NCBI GenBank assembly: GCA_903861235.1
Contig: CAIOTP010000177.1
Location: 1-13,116 of the forward strand
Reading direction: 5' to 3'
Length of the DNA: 13,116 nucleotides
Source of the DNA: an uncultured bacterium
Lineage (GTDB): Bacteria; Planctomycetota; Phycisphaerae; Phycisphaerales; SM1A02
Below the pieces are notes generated by a model. That model saw only the letters and a program-made list of their open reading frames with translations. It was not told where the DNA came from and did no database searches. Both the position numbers and the translations under genes were made by a program. This document shows, piece after piece, positions 1 to 7,560 of the stretch; the stretch's first letter is position 1; every line of letters begins with the position of its first letter.

Positions 1-2620
1 GATCGGCGCCTCGGAAGTAGCGGTCCACGCGGATCCAGAACATCTCACGGCCCCGCTTCACCTGGTCCTTGCCCACGATGGGGATGTTGTTCTCCGCCTG
101 GCACGCGGTGACGCACGCCTGGCAGCCGGTGCAGGTGGTCAGGTCCACGCTCATCGCCCAGCGGAACTGGGCGCCGTCCAGGTTGCCTTCCTGCCACAGG
201 CTCAGTCGGTGCGGCACGTGCGCCGCATGAGCCGCGAAATCCGGGTGGTGCCGGTAGTTCTCGAGCGAACTCTCGCGGACCAGCGAAGGCAGACGGTCCT
301 GCACGCCGCTGTGCGGCACGCTGGGGATCAGGGCCGAGTCGATGCTGCCATGGTCCTGCGTGTGAGCGAACTCGTAGACCGCGCCGGTGGCCTGCACGCT
401 GGCCCCCCGCACCAGGCCCATGGCGGCGGTGGTGCGCATGGGGTACGCGTTGAAGCCGGCGTCCTTCGCGATGCTGCCCGCCGCCTCGCCGCGACCGCCA
501 CCCAACGCGATCGCCGCCGTGTCGTCCGCCATGCCGGGGACCGGGAAGATGGCCGCCTCCATGGCACGGGCGCCTGCGGAGACCTTCACCACGCTGCCCT
601 GCTTCACGCCCAGGCGGCTCGCGGTGGCGGGCGAGACCAGCAGAGCGTTGTCCCACGTGATCTTGGTGACCGGATCAGGCAGCTCCTGCATCCATCCGTT
701 GTTCGCGAAGCGGCCGTCGAGCAGGCGGCTGTCGGGAATGAAGCAGAGCTCCAGGCCCGCATCGCGTGTGGCCGGCTGAGCGTCGGCCAGCGCGGCCACG
801 GCCTTCGCCACGTCACCCGCGCGGACGGAGCCGGGCGCGGCGGACGGAGATCCGGCAGCCGCGACACCCTGGTCGAGGCAGCCACGCCACATGGTCTCGA
901 AGGCGGAGCCGGACAGGCCGCTCGAAGCCATGGCGGTCCGACGCACGATGGCGTAGCCGTCCTTGGGCTCGCTGCCGCCAAGCAGCATGGCGAGCATCTC
1001 GATGCCGCTCACGCCGCCCTGCGCCGGGTCGATCAAGGGCTGGATCAGCGGCTGCTGGATCGACTTGGTGCCGTCCGGCGCCGTGACGTCGCCCCAGCAC
1101 TCCAGGAAGTGCGCCTGCGGCACATGGAAGGTGCAGGCGGAATCCACGCTGGTCTCGTCGCGGTGGTACGCCAGACGCGCCACGTTGGGCACCTTGGCCA
1201 TGGCCTTCGCGAATTCCAGGTCGGCCGGTGCGTCGTAGCAAGGGTTGCTGCCGAGAATGAGGAGCGTGTCCACCTGTCCAGCGGCCATGCCCTTGACCAG
1301 GCCGGCGAGCGTCTCGCCCGACGAGGGCGCCGACTGCATCTGCAGCGAGGCACCGTTCGCGCCGATCGCCTGGTTGATGGCCGCCACCAGCGCATGGGCC
1401 TCGGCAGGCTGGCCCGTGCCGCAACGGACGAACGCGCGACCCTTCGCGGTCTGCAGATCCTTCACCAGCTGATCGAAGATCTCCTTCGAGTGCTCGTCGA
1501 GCAGACCCTTCGCCGCGGGCGCCGCCGCCAGGCGGTCGATCGCACCACCCAGCTCGCCACCCACACCCAGCGCCTTGGCCAGCATGGCCAGCAGCACGGG
1601 GATGTCGCCGCGGCGCACCGCCACGCGGCTGTCAGCCGACATGCCGGTGACCGTCACATGCGGCTCGAACGCGTAGAGCCGGTTCTGCTCCTGCTTGGAG
1701 GCATCCGATGCCGCCAGTCGACGCCCCGCCGCCCAGTCGCGGGTGTGACGGAGCGCCATGGGCTCGGTGCCCAGCATGTCCCAGTCGAAGGCCGCGATCA
1801 CCGAGGCCTTGTCCACCTGCGGCAGCACCTGCATCGGAGTGCCGAAGGCGATGCGCGTGCCCTCGAGCGAGGCCGTGGCGGCGAGTGCCTCCCACGTCGC
1901 CACGGTCGCCTGAGGGAACGCCGCCTTCACGCGGCGGACCATGTCCTGCATCGAGGGGCTGGACGAGGCGGGCATCAGGATCGCGAGGCCCTGCCCCTGC
2001 TTCGCCGCCATCGCCTTGGATCGTTCGCCCAGCCACGCCGCGAACTCCGTCATGCTCGAGGCCTTGCCGGCCCTGAACACCTGGCGGCTGCGCTCGGGGT
2101 CGTAGAGCTCGAGCACCTTGGCCTGCATCCACGGCAGGCTCGCGCCGCCCCAGAACGGGTGATCCGGGTTGCCGTCCAGCTTGATCGGCCGGCCGTCGTA
2201 GCTGGTGGCGATCAGGCCGTAGCCCACGCCACGGAGCTCGCACGCGGTGGCGTAGGTCACCGGCACGCCGGGCGTGCGGTTGGCCGGCTGACTGGCGTTG
2301 GGCACGATGTGGCTCTCGGGCCACCGGCGGCATCCCGCCAGGCCCAGCCCCGCCAGCGCAAAGCCGGCGCCCATGATCTTCATGAACGTCCGGCGATCCT
2401 CGCCGGACAGCTCGTCCGCGGCCACCGGGAACTCGCGATGCGCAAAAGCCAGGGCTTCCGCGTCCTGCTCGCGCTCGCCGAGCGAGCGCCACCAGGCCGC
2501 CGCCTTGCGGGCGTCGGGCGCAGGCTTGGCGGAAGCCGAGCCGCTGCAGCCACAGCCGCCCTCGGCGGGCTGGGCGACGGGAAGCGACAGGTCCTTGTCG
2601 AGGCCGTTCAGCGGTGACAT
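1..2620 (-). CDS. actB: Alternative complex III subunit ActB, fused molybdopterin-oxidoreductase-like / 4Fe-4S protein (partial, C-terminus off window)
   Basis: ActB is the peripheral iron-sulfur subunit of alternative complex III, which oxidises membrane quinol. The frame has no stop from ATG at 2620 to the left edge, giving 873 residues. It opens with an extended Tat leader: a WWRSL element near residue 43, then DRRTFMK with the twin Arg at 76-77, a hydrophobic stretch and a Cys at 97. A molybdopterin-oxidoreductase-like region follows (for example ILGSNPCYDAPADL near 455 and DGRFANNGW near 635). After it comes a ferredoxin-type domain with Cys at 830, 833, 836 and 840 (CxxCxxCxxxC). The usual N-terminal CxxC cluster motif of molybdenum enzymes is absent after the leader, as is known for ActB, which is thought to carry Fe-S clusters but no molybdenum cofactor. 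The start overlaps the actA stop by 13 bases, implying coupled translation. Identification is confident; the remaining Fe-S domain and actC-F are expected beyond the edge. Confidence 0.95.
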   Translation of the reverse strand, partial: MSPLNGLDKDLSLPVAQPAEGGCGCSGSASAKPAPDARKAAAWWRSLGEREQDAEALAFAHREFPVAADELSGEDRRTFMKIMGAGFALAGLGLAGCRRWPESHIVPNASQPANRTPGVPVTYATACELRGVGYGLIATSYDGRPIKLDGNPDHPFWGGASLPWMQAKVLELYDPERSRQVFRAGKASSMTEFAAWLGERSKAMAAKQGQGLAILMPASSSPSMQDMVRRVKAAFPQATVATWEALAATASLEGTRIAFGTPMQVLPQVDKASVIAAFDWDMLGTEPMALRHTRDWAAGRRLAASDASKQEQNRLYAFEPHVTVTGMSADSRVAVRRGDIPVLLAMLAKALGVGGELGGAIDRLAAAPAAKGLLDEHSKEIFDQLVKDLQTAKGRAFVRCGTGQPAEAHALVAAINQAIGANGASLQMQSAPSSGETLAGLVKGMAAGQVDTLLILGSNPCYDAPADLEFAKAMAKVPNVARLAYHRDETSVDSACTFHVPQAHFLECWGDVTAPDGTKSIQQPLIQPLIDPAQGGVSGIEMLAMLLGGSEPKDGYAIVRRTAMASSGLSGSAFETMWRGCLDQGVAAAGSPSAAPGSVRAGDVAKAVAALADAQPATRDAGLELCFIPDSRLLDGRFANNGWMQELPDPVTKITWDNALLVSPATASRLGVKQGSVVKVSAGARAMEAAIFPVPGMADDTAAIALGGGRGEAAGSIAKDAGFNAYPMRTTAAMGLVRGASVQATGAVYEFAHTQDHGSIDSALIPSVPHSGVQDRLPSLVRESSLENYRHHPDFAAHAAHVPHRLSLWQEGNLDGAQFRWAMSVDLTTCTGCQACVTACQAENNIPIVGKDQVKRGREMFWIRVDRYFRGAD

Positions 2621-3261
2621 GTGGAGCAGTTCTCGCTGGGATGGATGTTGAAGTTCTTCAGGAGCTGCTCGCGCTGTTCACGCGTCATCTCCTTGCGCTG
2701 GTCCCACCCGAGGTTGGTGATCTCGCTCACGGGACGCACGCGGTCGACGGGCTCGCGGTGGCACTCCAGGCACCAGCCCATGCTGAGCGGCGCCACGCGA
2801 TACACCTCCTCCATCTGATCCACTCGGCCGTGGCACTCCACGCAGCCCACGCCGCGGTTCACGTGCGCGGCGTGGTTGAAGTAGGCGTAGTCGCCGAGCT
2901 TGTGGACCTTCACCCACTCGATGGGCATGCCGGTCTCGTAGCTCTTCCGCACCTTCTCCAGCCGCGGGCTGTCGCGATGGATCTGCGTGTGGCAGTTCAT
3001 GCAGGTCTGCGTGGCAGGCACGGCGGCGAAGCCTGCGTGCTCCACCGTGTTGTGGCAGTAGCGGCAGTCCATGCCAAGCTTGCCCGCATGCGTGGCGTGG
3101 CTGTAGGGCACGGGCTGGTGCGGCATGTAGCCGGCTTCGAGCGTCTTGGGGCTGAAGCCATAGGCCACGAACATGACGGCATAGAGAGGCGCGATCGCCC
3201 CCACCACCAGCACGAAGGGCAGCAGGGCGTTCGACCATCGGGGGAAGAGGAATCGGCTCAC
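2608..3261 (-). CDS. actA: Alternative complex III subunit ActA, membrane-anchored pentahaem cytochrome c
   Basis: ActA carries electrons in the quinol-oxidising alternative complex III on the outer face of the cytoplasmic membrane. From GTG at 3261 it has 217 residues: a short FLFPRW start, one membrane segment at about 12-33, then five CxxCH haem sites beginning at Cys 66 (CRYCH), 87 (CMNCH), 140 (CVECH), 164 (CLECH) and 212 (CSTCH). Five haems is the usual ActA count. The frame stays open upstream to an ATG at 3408, but that start lies upstream of a good promoter at 3333-3362 and the extra residues look unlike the family. The VSRFLFPRW start fits family members that begin just before FPRW. 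A GAGG lies only two bases before the GTG, so the exact start is not certain. It is followed by actB with a 13-base overlap. Confidence 0.93.
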   Translation of the reverse strand: MSRFLFPRWSNALLPFVLVVGAIAPLYAVMFVAYGFSPKTLEAGYMPHQPVPYSHATHAGKLGMDCRYCHNTVEHAGFAAVPATQTCMNCHTQIHRDSPRLEKVRKSYETGMPIEWVKVHKLGDYAYFNHAAHVNRGVGCVECHGRVDQMEEVYRVAPLSMGWCLECHREPVDRVRPVSEITNLGWDQRKEMTREQREQLLKNFNIHPSENCSTCHR

Positions 3262-3297
3262 GGCCTCAGGGGTCCTCGTGGAGGGGCGGATCCAGCT

Positions 3298-3323
3298 GAC
3301 TTCGTGCCATTTTTCACGAAGTC
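3298..3323 (-). repeat. Perfect 9-bp inverted repeat at the predicted 5' end of the actAB transcript
   Basis: GACTTCGTG (3298-3306) and its exact complement CACGAAGTC (3315-3323) flank an 8-base A/T-rich loop. In the actA direction the repeat begins a few bases after the predicted transcription start, so it could fold as a 5' hairpin in the mRNA or act as an operator just downstream of +1. No U-run follows it on either strand, so it does not look like an intrinsic terminator. Confidence 0.6.
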
Positions 3324-3332
3324 GATCCCTGA

Positions 3333-3362
3333 ATGGTATGGAAATCCGGAGAGGGGCGTCAA
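3333..3362 (-). promoter_or_regulatory. Predicted sigma-70-type promoter of actAB
   Basis: On the minus strand TTGACG (3362-3357) and TACCAT (3338-3333) are separated by 18 bases, close to the sigma-70 consensus. Transcription would begin near 3326, leaving a leader of about 65 bases before the GTG of actA. It is the best-matching -35/-10 pair I saw in the window and it argues against the longer actA frame starting at 3408. Confidence 0.6.
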
Positions 3363-3427
3363 TGGAACGCCAGGTCGGAGGCGGGAGGCCCTTCGGCACG
3401 GGTGTCACCGGATGGTCCCAGGGCGGC

Positions 3428-3439
3428 TACCTTCCTGAC
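3428..3439 (+). promoter_or_regulatory. Candidate -10 element giving a leaderless EIIA transcript
   Basis: TACCTT (3428-3433) is followed by exactly six bases and then the ATG at 3440. A -10 box here would put transcription start at or next to the A of the ATG. No Shine-Dalgarno sequence precedes this ATG, consistent with a leaderless mRNA. No convincing -35 is visible. The same arrangement precedes tatC. Confidence 0.45.
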
Positions 3440-3895
3440 ATGCTTGGAGAGATGCTGCTGCCGGACCTGGTGCAACGGCTTGACCGAATTCCGGATGCCA
3501 CGCTCTTGATCCGAACAATATCCGAACAGATGGCTCCCGCGACCGGCCTTGCCGCGGCCACGCTGGAGCAGGCGTTCACGGAAAGGCTTCGGAGAGGAGG
3601 AGTTGCGACTCCAGAAGGGGTGGCCTTCCCCCATGCCGTCATTGCCGGAGTGCGAAAGACCGTGCTGGGATGCCTTCTGATCCCGGGAGGCATCGAACTG
3701 GACGCCAAGCAGCCGCCAAGCGACCTGGTGTTCGCCATGGCGGGCGAATCGACCCGGCCTTGGGAACACGTCAGGCTGCTGGCCCGCCTGAGCCGCATCG
3801 CAGGCGACGAGGAAGCCCGTCGCCGGCTCCGCGCCTGTTCGGACGGCGGTGCCCTGCTCGCGGCGCTGCGCGAGGAGGACGCACGTCATGCCTGA
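3440..3895 (+). CDS. PTS EIIA type-2 (PtsN/fructose-type) domain protein
   Basis: This 151-residue single-domain protein resembles phosphotransferase EIIA proteins of the fructose/mannitol/PtsN family, which accept phosphate from HPr on a histidine. The key sequence is GVAFPHA with His at 65, matching the family's G-I-A-x-P-H-A active site; SDLVFAMAG and the WEHVRLLARLSRI helix (about 108-120) also fit. I chose ATG 3440 because a TACCTT box lies six bases before it; ATG at 3452 is an alternative with GGAGAG too close to it. The frame is open upstream to 3278, but those residues do not look like EIIA. No EIIB or EIIC is nearby. The next four genes follow without gaps and the first encodes a PII-like protein, so a regulatory PtsN-like role over the antiporters is more likely than sugar uptake. 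That role is inference. Confidence 0.85.
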   Translation: MLGEMLLPDLVQRLDRIPDATLLIRTISEQMAPATGLAAATLEQAFTERLRRGGVATPEGVAFPHAVIAGVRKTVLGCLLIPGGIELDAKQPPSDLVFAMAGESTRPWEHVRLLARLSRIAGDEEARRRLRACSDGGALLAALREEDARHA

Positions 3896-4220
3896 CGCCG
3901 CCCCCGCCAAGTTGCTGGTGCTGATCGCCCGCTCCGAGGAGAGCTTCGATCCGGTCATCACGGCGCTGCTCGATGCCGGCATCACGGGCGCGACCGTGCT
4001 CGAGAGCCGGGGCATCGGCGCGATCATCCGTTCGGAGATGCCGATCTTCGCGGGCCTCGCGGCGCTGCTGCCGCAGGCCACAGGCAGCCGTGTGATCCTC
4101 TCCGTGGCTCCGCAGGCACGCATCGAGGCGCTGATGCGGTACCTGGACCAGCTGCCGCGGGAGCGGCGACCGATCGGCGTGACCATGCCGGTGGAGAGCG
4201 TGCTGGGGCTGGAACTCTGA
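3888..4220 (+). CDS. PII-like signalling protein (ferredoxin-like fold), function unassigned
   Basis: This protein has 110 residues. It starts at ATG 3888, overlaps the EIIA stop by eight bases and is preceded by GAGGAGG with a nine-base spacer, so translation is coupled. The pattern KLLVLIARSEESFDPVITALLDAGITGATVLESRG at 8-42, a central loop-like part (about 43-65) and SRVILSVAPQARIEALMRYL at about 67-86 give the beta-alpha-beta order of PII/GlnB-like proteins, in which the middle loop contacts a membrane or enzyme partner. It lacks the classical GlnB T-loop with its modified Tyr, so it is a divergent PII-like protein. Lying between EIIA and two antiporter genes, it is a candidate ligand sensor that binds the transporter. 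The fold is moderately sure; the ligand is unknown. Confidence 0.65.
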   Translation: MPDAAPAKLLVLIARSEESFDPVITALLDAGITGATVLESRGIGAIIRSEMPIFAGLAALLPQATGSRVILSVAPQARIEALMRYLDQLPRERRPIGVTMPVESVLGLEL

Positions 4221-4222
4221 AG

Positions 4223-5419
4223 ATGCCGGCCGAGGCGGCTGCAGGCTCCGACGGACTGGCCCAGGCCTTCGCCACGCTGGCGGCGGGCGGCACCGCGCTG
4301 CTGCTGGCCTTTCTCTCGCTCACCCGTCCGGCGGCGCGGCTCGCGCGCTGGCCGCTGGCCAGCGCACTGGTCGGAGGCGGCTGGTTGGCTCTGGCCGCGG
4401 GCCTGGTGCTGGGGCCGGGAGGCACGGGACTTCTTCGCAACCAGGCCCTGGTCGAGCTTCGGCCGCTCACGCAGCTGGGACTGGCGTGGGTCGGACTCCT
4501 GGTGGGACTGCAGATGCGAAGGGACCTGGTGGCGGCCGTGCCGAACACGCTCTGGCGTTGGGTCATCACGGACGCAGCCGTGGCCTTTCTGGCCGGCGCG
4601 GCCGTGACCGTGGCGTGCCTTCGCTCCCTCACACCGGACATGGAGCTGTCGCGCCTCTGGCCTGTCGCCAGCCTCGCCGGCGCCGCCTGCATCGGATGGT
4701 CCGGCGAGTTGCGATCGCTGCGCGGACTCGACGTGCGTGCGCCTCAGGTGGCGGCCTGGATGCAGGCTGGCGCCGGTCTCGGTTCCGCCCTGGCGATCAT
4801 CGCGAGCGATCTGGTCACCATGTCCCCGCGTGGCTCTCAGGGCCTGTTCGCGGTGCTCGCCATCGCGGGCGCCGCGGCCCTCAGCCTGCGAACCGTGCTG
4901 GGTCCGCAATCGGGCCAGGACGGACGCCTGATCCTGGCGCTGGTGGCCACGCTTGCCACGGTCGCCGGCGCGGGAGCGGCCATGGACGCCAGTCCCATGA
5001 CGGGCGCCTTCCTGCTGGGGCTGGTGGTGGCCAACCTGCGCGGCGGCCCCATGCGACGGATGGAGCGGCTGGTCTCCGAGAGCGAACCCGCGGTCGCGGC
5101 CATCTTCTTCATGCTGGCGGGCGTCATGCTGGGTGGTGTCGGAGGTCGTTGGCCCTGGGTCCTCGCCGGGGCCCTGCTGGCGGCACGGATCCTGCTCAAG
5201 CCGCTCGTGGCATGGTGGGCGTTGGGCACACGATGGCGCGAGCCCGGCGCCGGCAAGCTCCGTGCCGGCACGCTCCGCCAGGCGCCCATCGCGGTCGCGC
5301 TCGCGGTGGCGGCGGTGCAGGTGCATGACACCACCACGGAGCGAGGCCTTCTGCTGACCGTGGTTCTGGTGGGGGTCTCCAGCGGCTTGCTGCCGCTGCT
5401 TCGGGGGCGATCGGCATGA
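4223..5419 (+). CDS. CPA2-like cation/proton antiporter family membrane protein, possibly lacking the ion-binding Asp
   Basis: The 398-residue protein is almost wholly hydrophobic, with about 10-12 predicted membrane segments in the KefB/NhaP-like order. GLQMRRDLV (95-103) corresponds to the family's G-x-E/Q-x-D/R after the third helix, and DASPMTGAFLLGLVVANL (255-272) to the family's S-x-x-L-G-A-F-x-A-G-x-x-L-A stretch. At the position where the next gene has VVKDL, this one has GAGLGSALAII (183-193), so the usual membrane Asp seems missing; D196 lies one helix-length further and could match only with a gap. The start is two bases after the PII-like stop, and its end overlaps the next gene by ATGA. 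Both genes are probably made together and may form a mixed dimer, since NhaA-fold antiporters are dimers. The substrate cannot be told from sequence. Confidence 0.75.
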   Translation: MPAEAAAGSDGLAQAFATLAAGGTALLLAFLSLTRPAARLARWPLASALVGGGWLALAAGLVLGPGGTGLLRNQALVELRPLTQLGLAWVGLLVGLQMRRDLVAAVPNTLWRWVITDAAVAFLAGAAVTVACLRSLTPDMELSRLWPVASLAGAACIGWSGELRSLRGLDVRAPQVAAWMQAGAGLGSALAIIASDLVTMSPRGSQGLFAVLAIAGAAALSLRTVLGPQSGQDGRLILALVATLATVAGAGAAMDASPMTGAFLLGLVVANLRGGPMRRMERLVSESEPAVAAIFFMLAGVMLGGVGGRWPWVLAGALLAARILLKPLVAWWALGTRWREPGAGKLRAGTLRQAPIAVALAVAAVQVHDTTTERGLLLTVVLVGVSSGLLPLLRGRSA

Positions 5420-6778
5420 ATCGGGCCCTGACGCTCGTGGGCAGCCTGGTGGCTCTGGTGATCGCGGTCGGTGTCCTGCGACACTGGACCGCGGGCACCG
5501 AAGCCCTCTCCGCGGCGCCGGGCGTGCTCGGCGACGTCCCGGCGTCCATGCCGGCGGGCGTTTCCACCGCGGCGCTCTCCCTGGGCCTGCTTCTGCTGGG
5601 TTCGTTCCTGCTCGGCGAACTGGCCGCCCTGGCCGGACTTCCCCGCGTGAGCGGTGCGCTGGTGTTCGGCATCCTCGCCGGTCCCGAACTGCACGCCGTG
5701 CTCGCACCGCCCGTGCCCCCGCTGGTGCCGCGCGACGAGCTCCAGTACCTGCAGATGGTGGACGCGCTCGCCGTCAGCCTGATCGGGCTGGTGGCGGGGG
5801 GGAGAGATCCGGCTCGAGTTCCTGCGCCGAGCGGCGGGACAGGTGACTCGCCTGGCGATCTCCGACATGCTGGGAGTCCTGCTGTGGGTCGGCACCGGGC
5901 TCGCCGCGGTGGGTGGCTTCGTGCCGCTGCTCTCCGAGCGATCGCCCGCGCACCGGGTCTATCTCACCCTGCTGCTGGCCGCCATGGCGGTGGCGAACAG
6001 CCCGGCGGTGGTCACCGCCATGCTGCGCGAGACCGGCGCTCGAGGCCCCTTCTCCCGGACCGCGCTCGCGGTCACGGTGGTGAAGGATCTCTCGCTGGTG
6101 GTGCTGGTCAGTGGCCTGCTGGCCGCGTGGGGCGGCAGTCGCGCGGGTGGCTCGGCGGCGTGGAACGTGGCCTGGCACCTGAGCGGCTCGCTGCTGGTGG
6201 GCGCCGGCTTCGCCGTGGTGCTGGGACTGGCCACGCTCAAGACCCGCATCCGACTGGACCTGGTGGTGCTCGTCAGCGGCTTCGCGATCGCGCTGGCGGG
6301 CCGCCTGCTCTCGATCGCGCCCCTGCTCGCCGGCATCACCGCGGGTTTCGCGCTGGCCAACCTGGCGCCACGGCGCACCGAGCGACTGTTCCGCTCGATC
6401 GACAACCTGCTGCCCGCCACGTACGCGCTCTTCTTCGCCGTGGCCGGAGCCCGCATCGGGCTCTCGGGCCTGAGTCAGGTGCTCCCGGTGGCCGCGGGCA
6501 TCGCGGCGCTTCGGCTGGCCGGCATCTGGACGGGGCTCCGCGCCGGCTGCGCCTGGGCGGGCGTGCACGGCCACACCCGGACCTGGCTCTGGACAAGCAT
6601 GGTGCCGCAGGCCGGCGTGAGCATCGCTCTGGCCTCCGAGGCTCGCGCCGTGCTCGGTGGCGAGCCCTGGGCCGACGCGCTGCTGGCCGTGCTGCTCACG
6701 GTGGTGGCGCTCCACGAGCTGGTCGGACCTCCCCTGCTGCGGCTGGGCCTGCTACGGTCCGGCGAGGTCCGGCGATGA
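5416..6778 (+). CDS. Cation/proton antiporter (CPA2/Kef-type), interrupted by a +1 frameshift at 5796-5802
   Basis: Reading 5416-5802 and then the +1 frame from 5804 to the stop at 6776-6778 restores one 453-residue antiporter. The join lies in seven consecutive Gs; with six, the codons give LVAGGEIRLEFLRR, which suits the family. After the join, VANSPAVVTAM (192-202), GARGPFSRTALAVTVVKDL (207-225, with K223 and D224) and the run of helices to LRLGLLRSGEVRR are typical Kef/CPA2 features, and D224 is the expected ion-coupling acid. The start overlaps the previous stop (ATGA) and the end overlaps tatD (ATGA). Without the shift, the first frame stays open by chance to 7560 and would fuse 129 antiporter residues and about 324 junk residues to TatD. 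A sequencing or assembly error in the homopolymer is the simplest cause; a recent mutation or programmed slip is possible. Confidence 0.8.
5796..5802 (+). other. G7 homopolymer at the frameshift point of the second antiporter gene
   Basis: Seven Gs follow GTGGC. Protein similarity switches from the 5416 frame to the +1 frame exactly here, and removing one G restores continuous antiporter sequence on both sides. Confidence 0.85.
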
Positions 6779-7560
6779 TCGACACCCACTGCCATCTCAC
6801 CTACACCCAGTACGCGGGCCAGGTGCCGCAGGAACTGGAGCGCATGCGCGAAGCCGGCGTGCGAGGCTGCATCACCGTGGGCACCACCAGTGCCGACAGC
6901 GTGAGCGGCTGCGACCTGGCCGAAGCGCACGAAGGCGTGTGGTGCAGCGCCGGCGTGCATCCCCTGCACAGCGACGAGCCTGTGGACTGGGGTGCGCTTC
7001 ACGCGTGCGGCCGGCGCCCGAAGTGCGTGGCCTGGGGCGAACTCGGCCTGGACCGTCACTACCCGCAGCCGGCGTGGGCCCACCAGGTCTCCGCGCTGGA
7101 AGGCCAGCTCGACCGCATCGCCCGATGGGGTGCCGAGGGTCTGACCAAGCCGGTGATCATCCATTGCCGAGACGCGTTCGACGCGCTGCTGCCTCGGCTG
7201 GCGGAGAGCGGACTGCCGGCGGACCGCTTCGTCTTCCACTGCTTCAGCGGCTCCGTGGACGAGGCTCGCCGGGTGCTGGATTTCGGCGCCTGGATCAGCT
7301 TCACGGGCATCGTCACCTACCGCAACGCACCCGAGGTGCAGCAGGCGGCCCGCCTGGTGCCGGACGACCGCATCATGGCGGAGACCGACGCACCGTTCCT
7401 GTCGCCGGAACCCATGCGATCGGCCAAGCCCAACCGTCCCGCCCATGTGATGCTGGTGGTCCGTCACCTGGCCATGCTTCGCGGCATGGAGGAGGCGGCG
7501 TGCGCGAGGCTGCTGGACTCCAACGCATGTCGCTTCTTCGGCCTGCCACCCATGGCCTGA
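6775..7560 (+). CDS. tatD: TatD-family metal-dependent hydrolase (DNase)
   Basis: TatD proteins are cytoplasmic TIM-barrel metal-dependent nucleases linked to DNA repair and quality control. This one has 261 residues, the usual size, with all metal-site motifs: DTHCHL (His 5 and 7), GELGLD (Glu 89), IIHCRD (His 130), VFHCFSG (His 155) and ETDAPFLSP (Asp 205). ATG 6775 overlaps the antiporter stop (ATGA) and GAGG lies seven bases before it, so it is translated as the last gene of the EIIA-antiporter run. tatC follows 25 bases later; E. coli also keeps tatD beside tatC, although TatD is not needed for Tat export. It could equally be a YcfH/TatD paralogue, as the family is hard to split by sequence alone. 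Confidence 0.93.
   Translation: MIDTHCHLTYTQYAGQVPQELERMREAGVRGCITVGTTSADSVSGCDLAEAHEGVWCSAGVHPLHSDEPVDWGALHACGRRPKCVAWGELGLDRHYPQPAWAHQVSALEGQLDRIARWGAEGLTKPVIIHCRDAFDALLPRLAESGLPADRFVFHCFSGSVDEARRVLDFGAWISFTGIVTYRNAPEVQQAARLVPDDRIMAETDAPFLSPEPMRSAKPNRPAHVMLVVRHLAMLRGMEEAACARLLDSNACRFFGLPPMA

Noticed and set aside
209..2617. Long plus-strand open frame (802 codons) opposite actB
   Set aside because: It lies antisense to a full-length actB frame with clear family motifs throughout; its product is His/Arg/Gly-rich low-complexity sequence typical of GC-rich shadow frames.
3262..3408. Longer actA reading from ATG 3408 (266 residues)
   Set aside because: The extra 49 residues precede the family start, span the predicted promoter and hairpin, and show no family-like sequence.
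3440..3895. EIIA as part of a sugar phosphotransferase transporter
   Set aside because: No EIIB, EIIC, HPr or EI gene is in the window, and the neighbours are ion transporters.
3359..5707. Long minus-strand open frame (782 codons) opposite the EIIA-antiporter genes
   Set aside because: Composition is Arg/Gly/Gln-rich with no motif, and five recognised family patterns lie on the other strand.
5803..7560. A genuine antiporter-TatD fusion protein of 714 residues
   Set aside because: Between the G7 run and the TatD start this frame encodes Arg/Gly/Ala-rich junk, while the +1 frame encodes a proper antiporter; the fusion is an accident of an open shadow frame.
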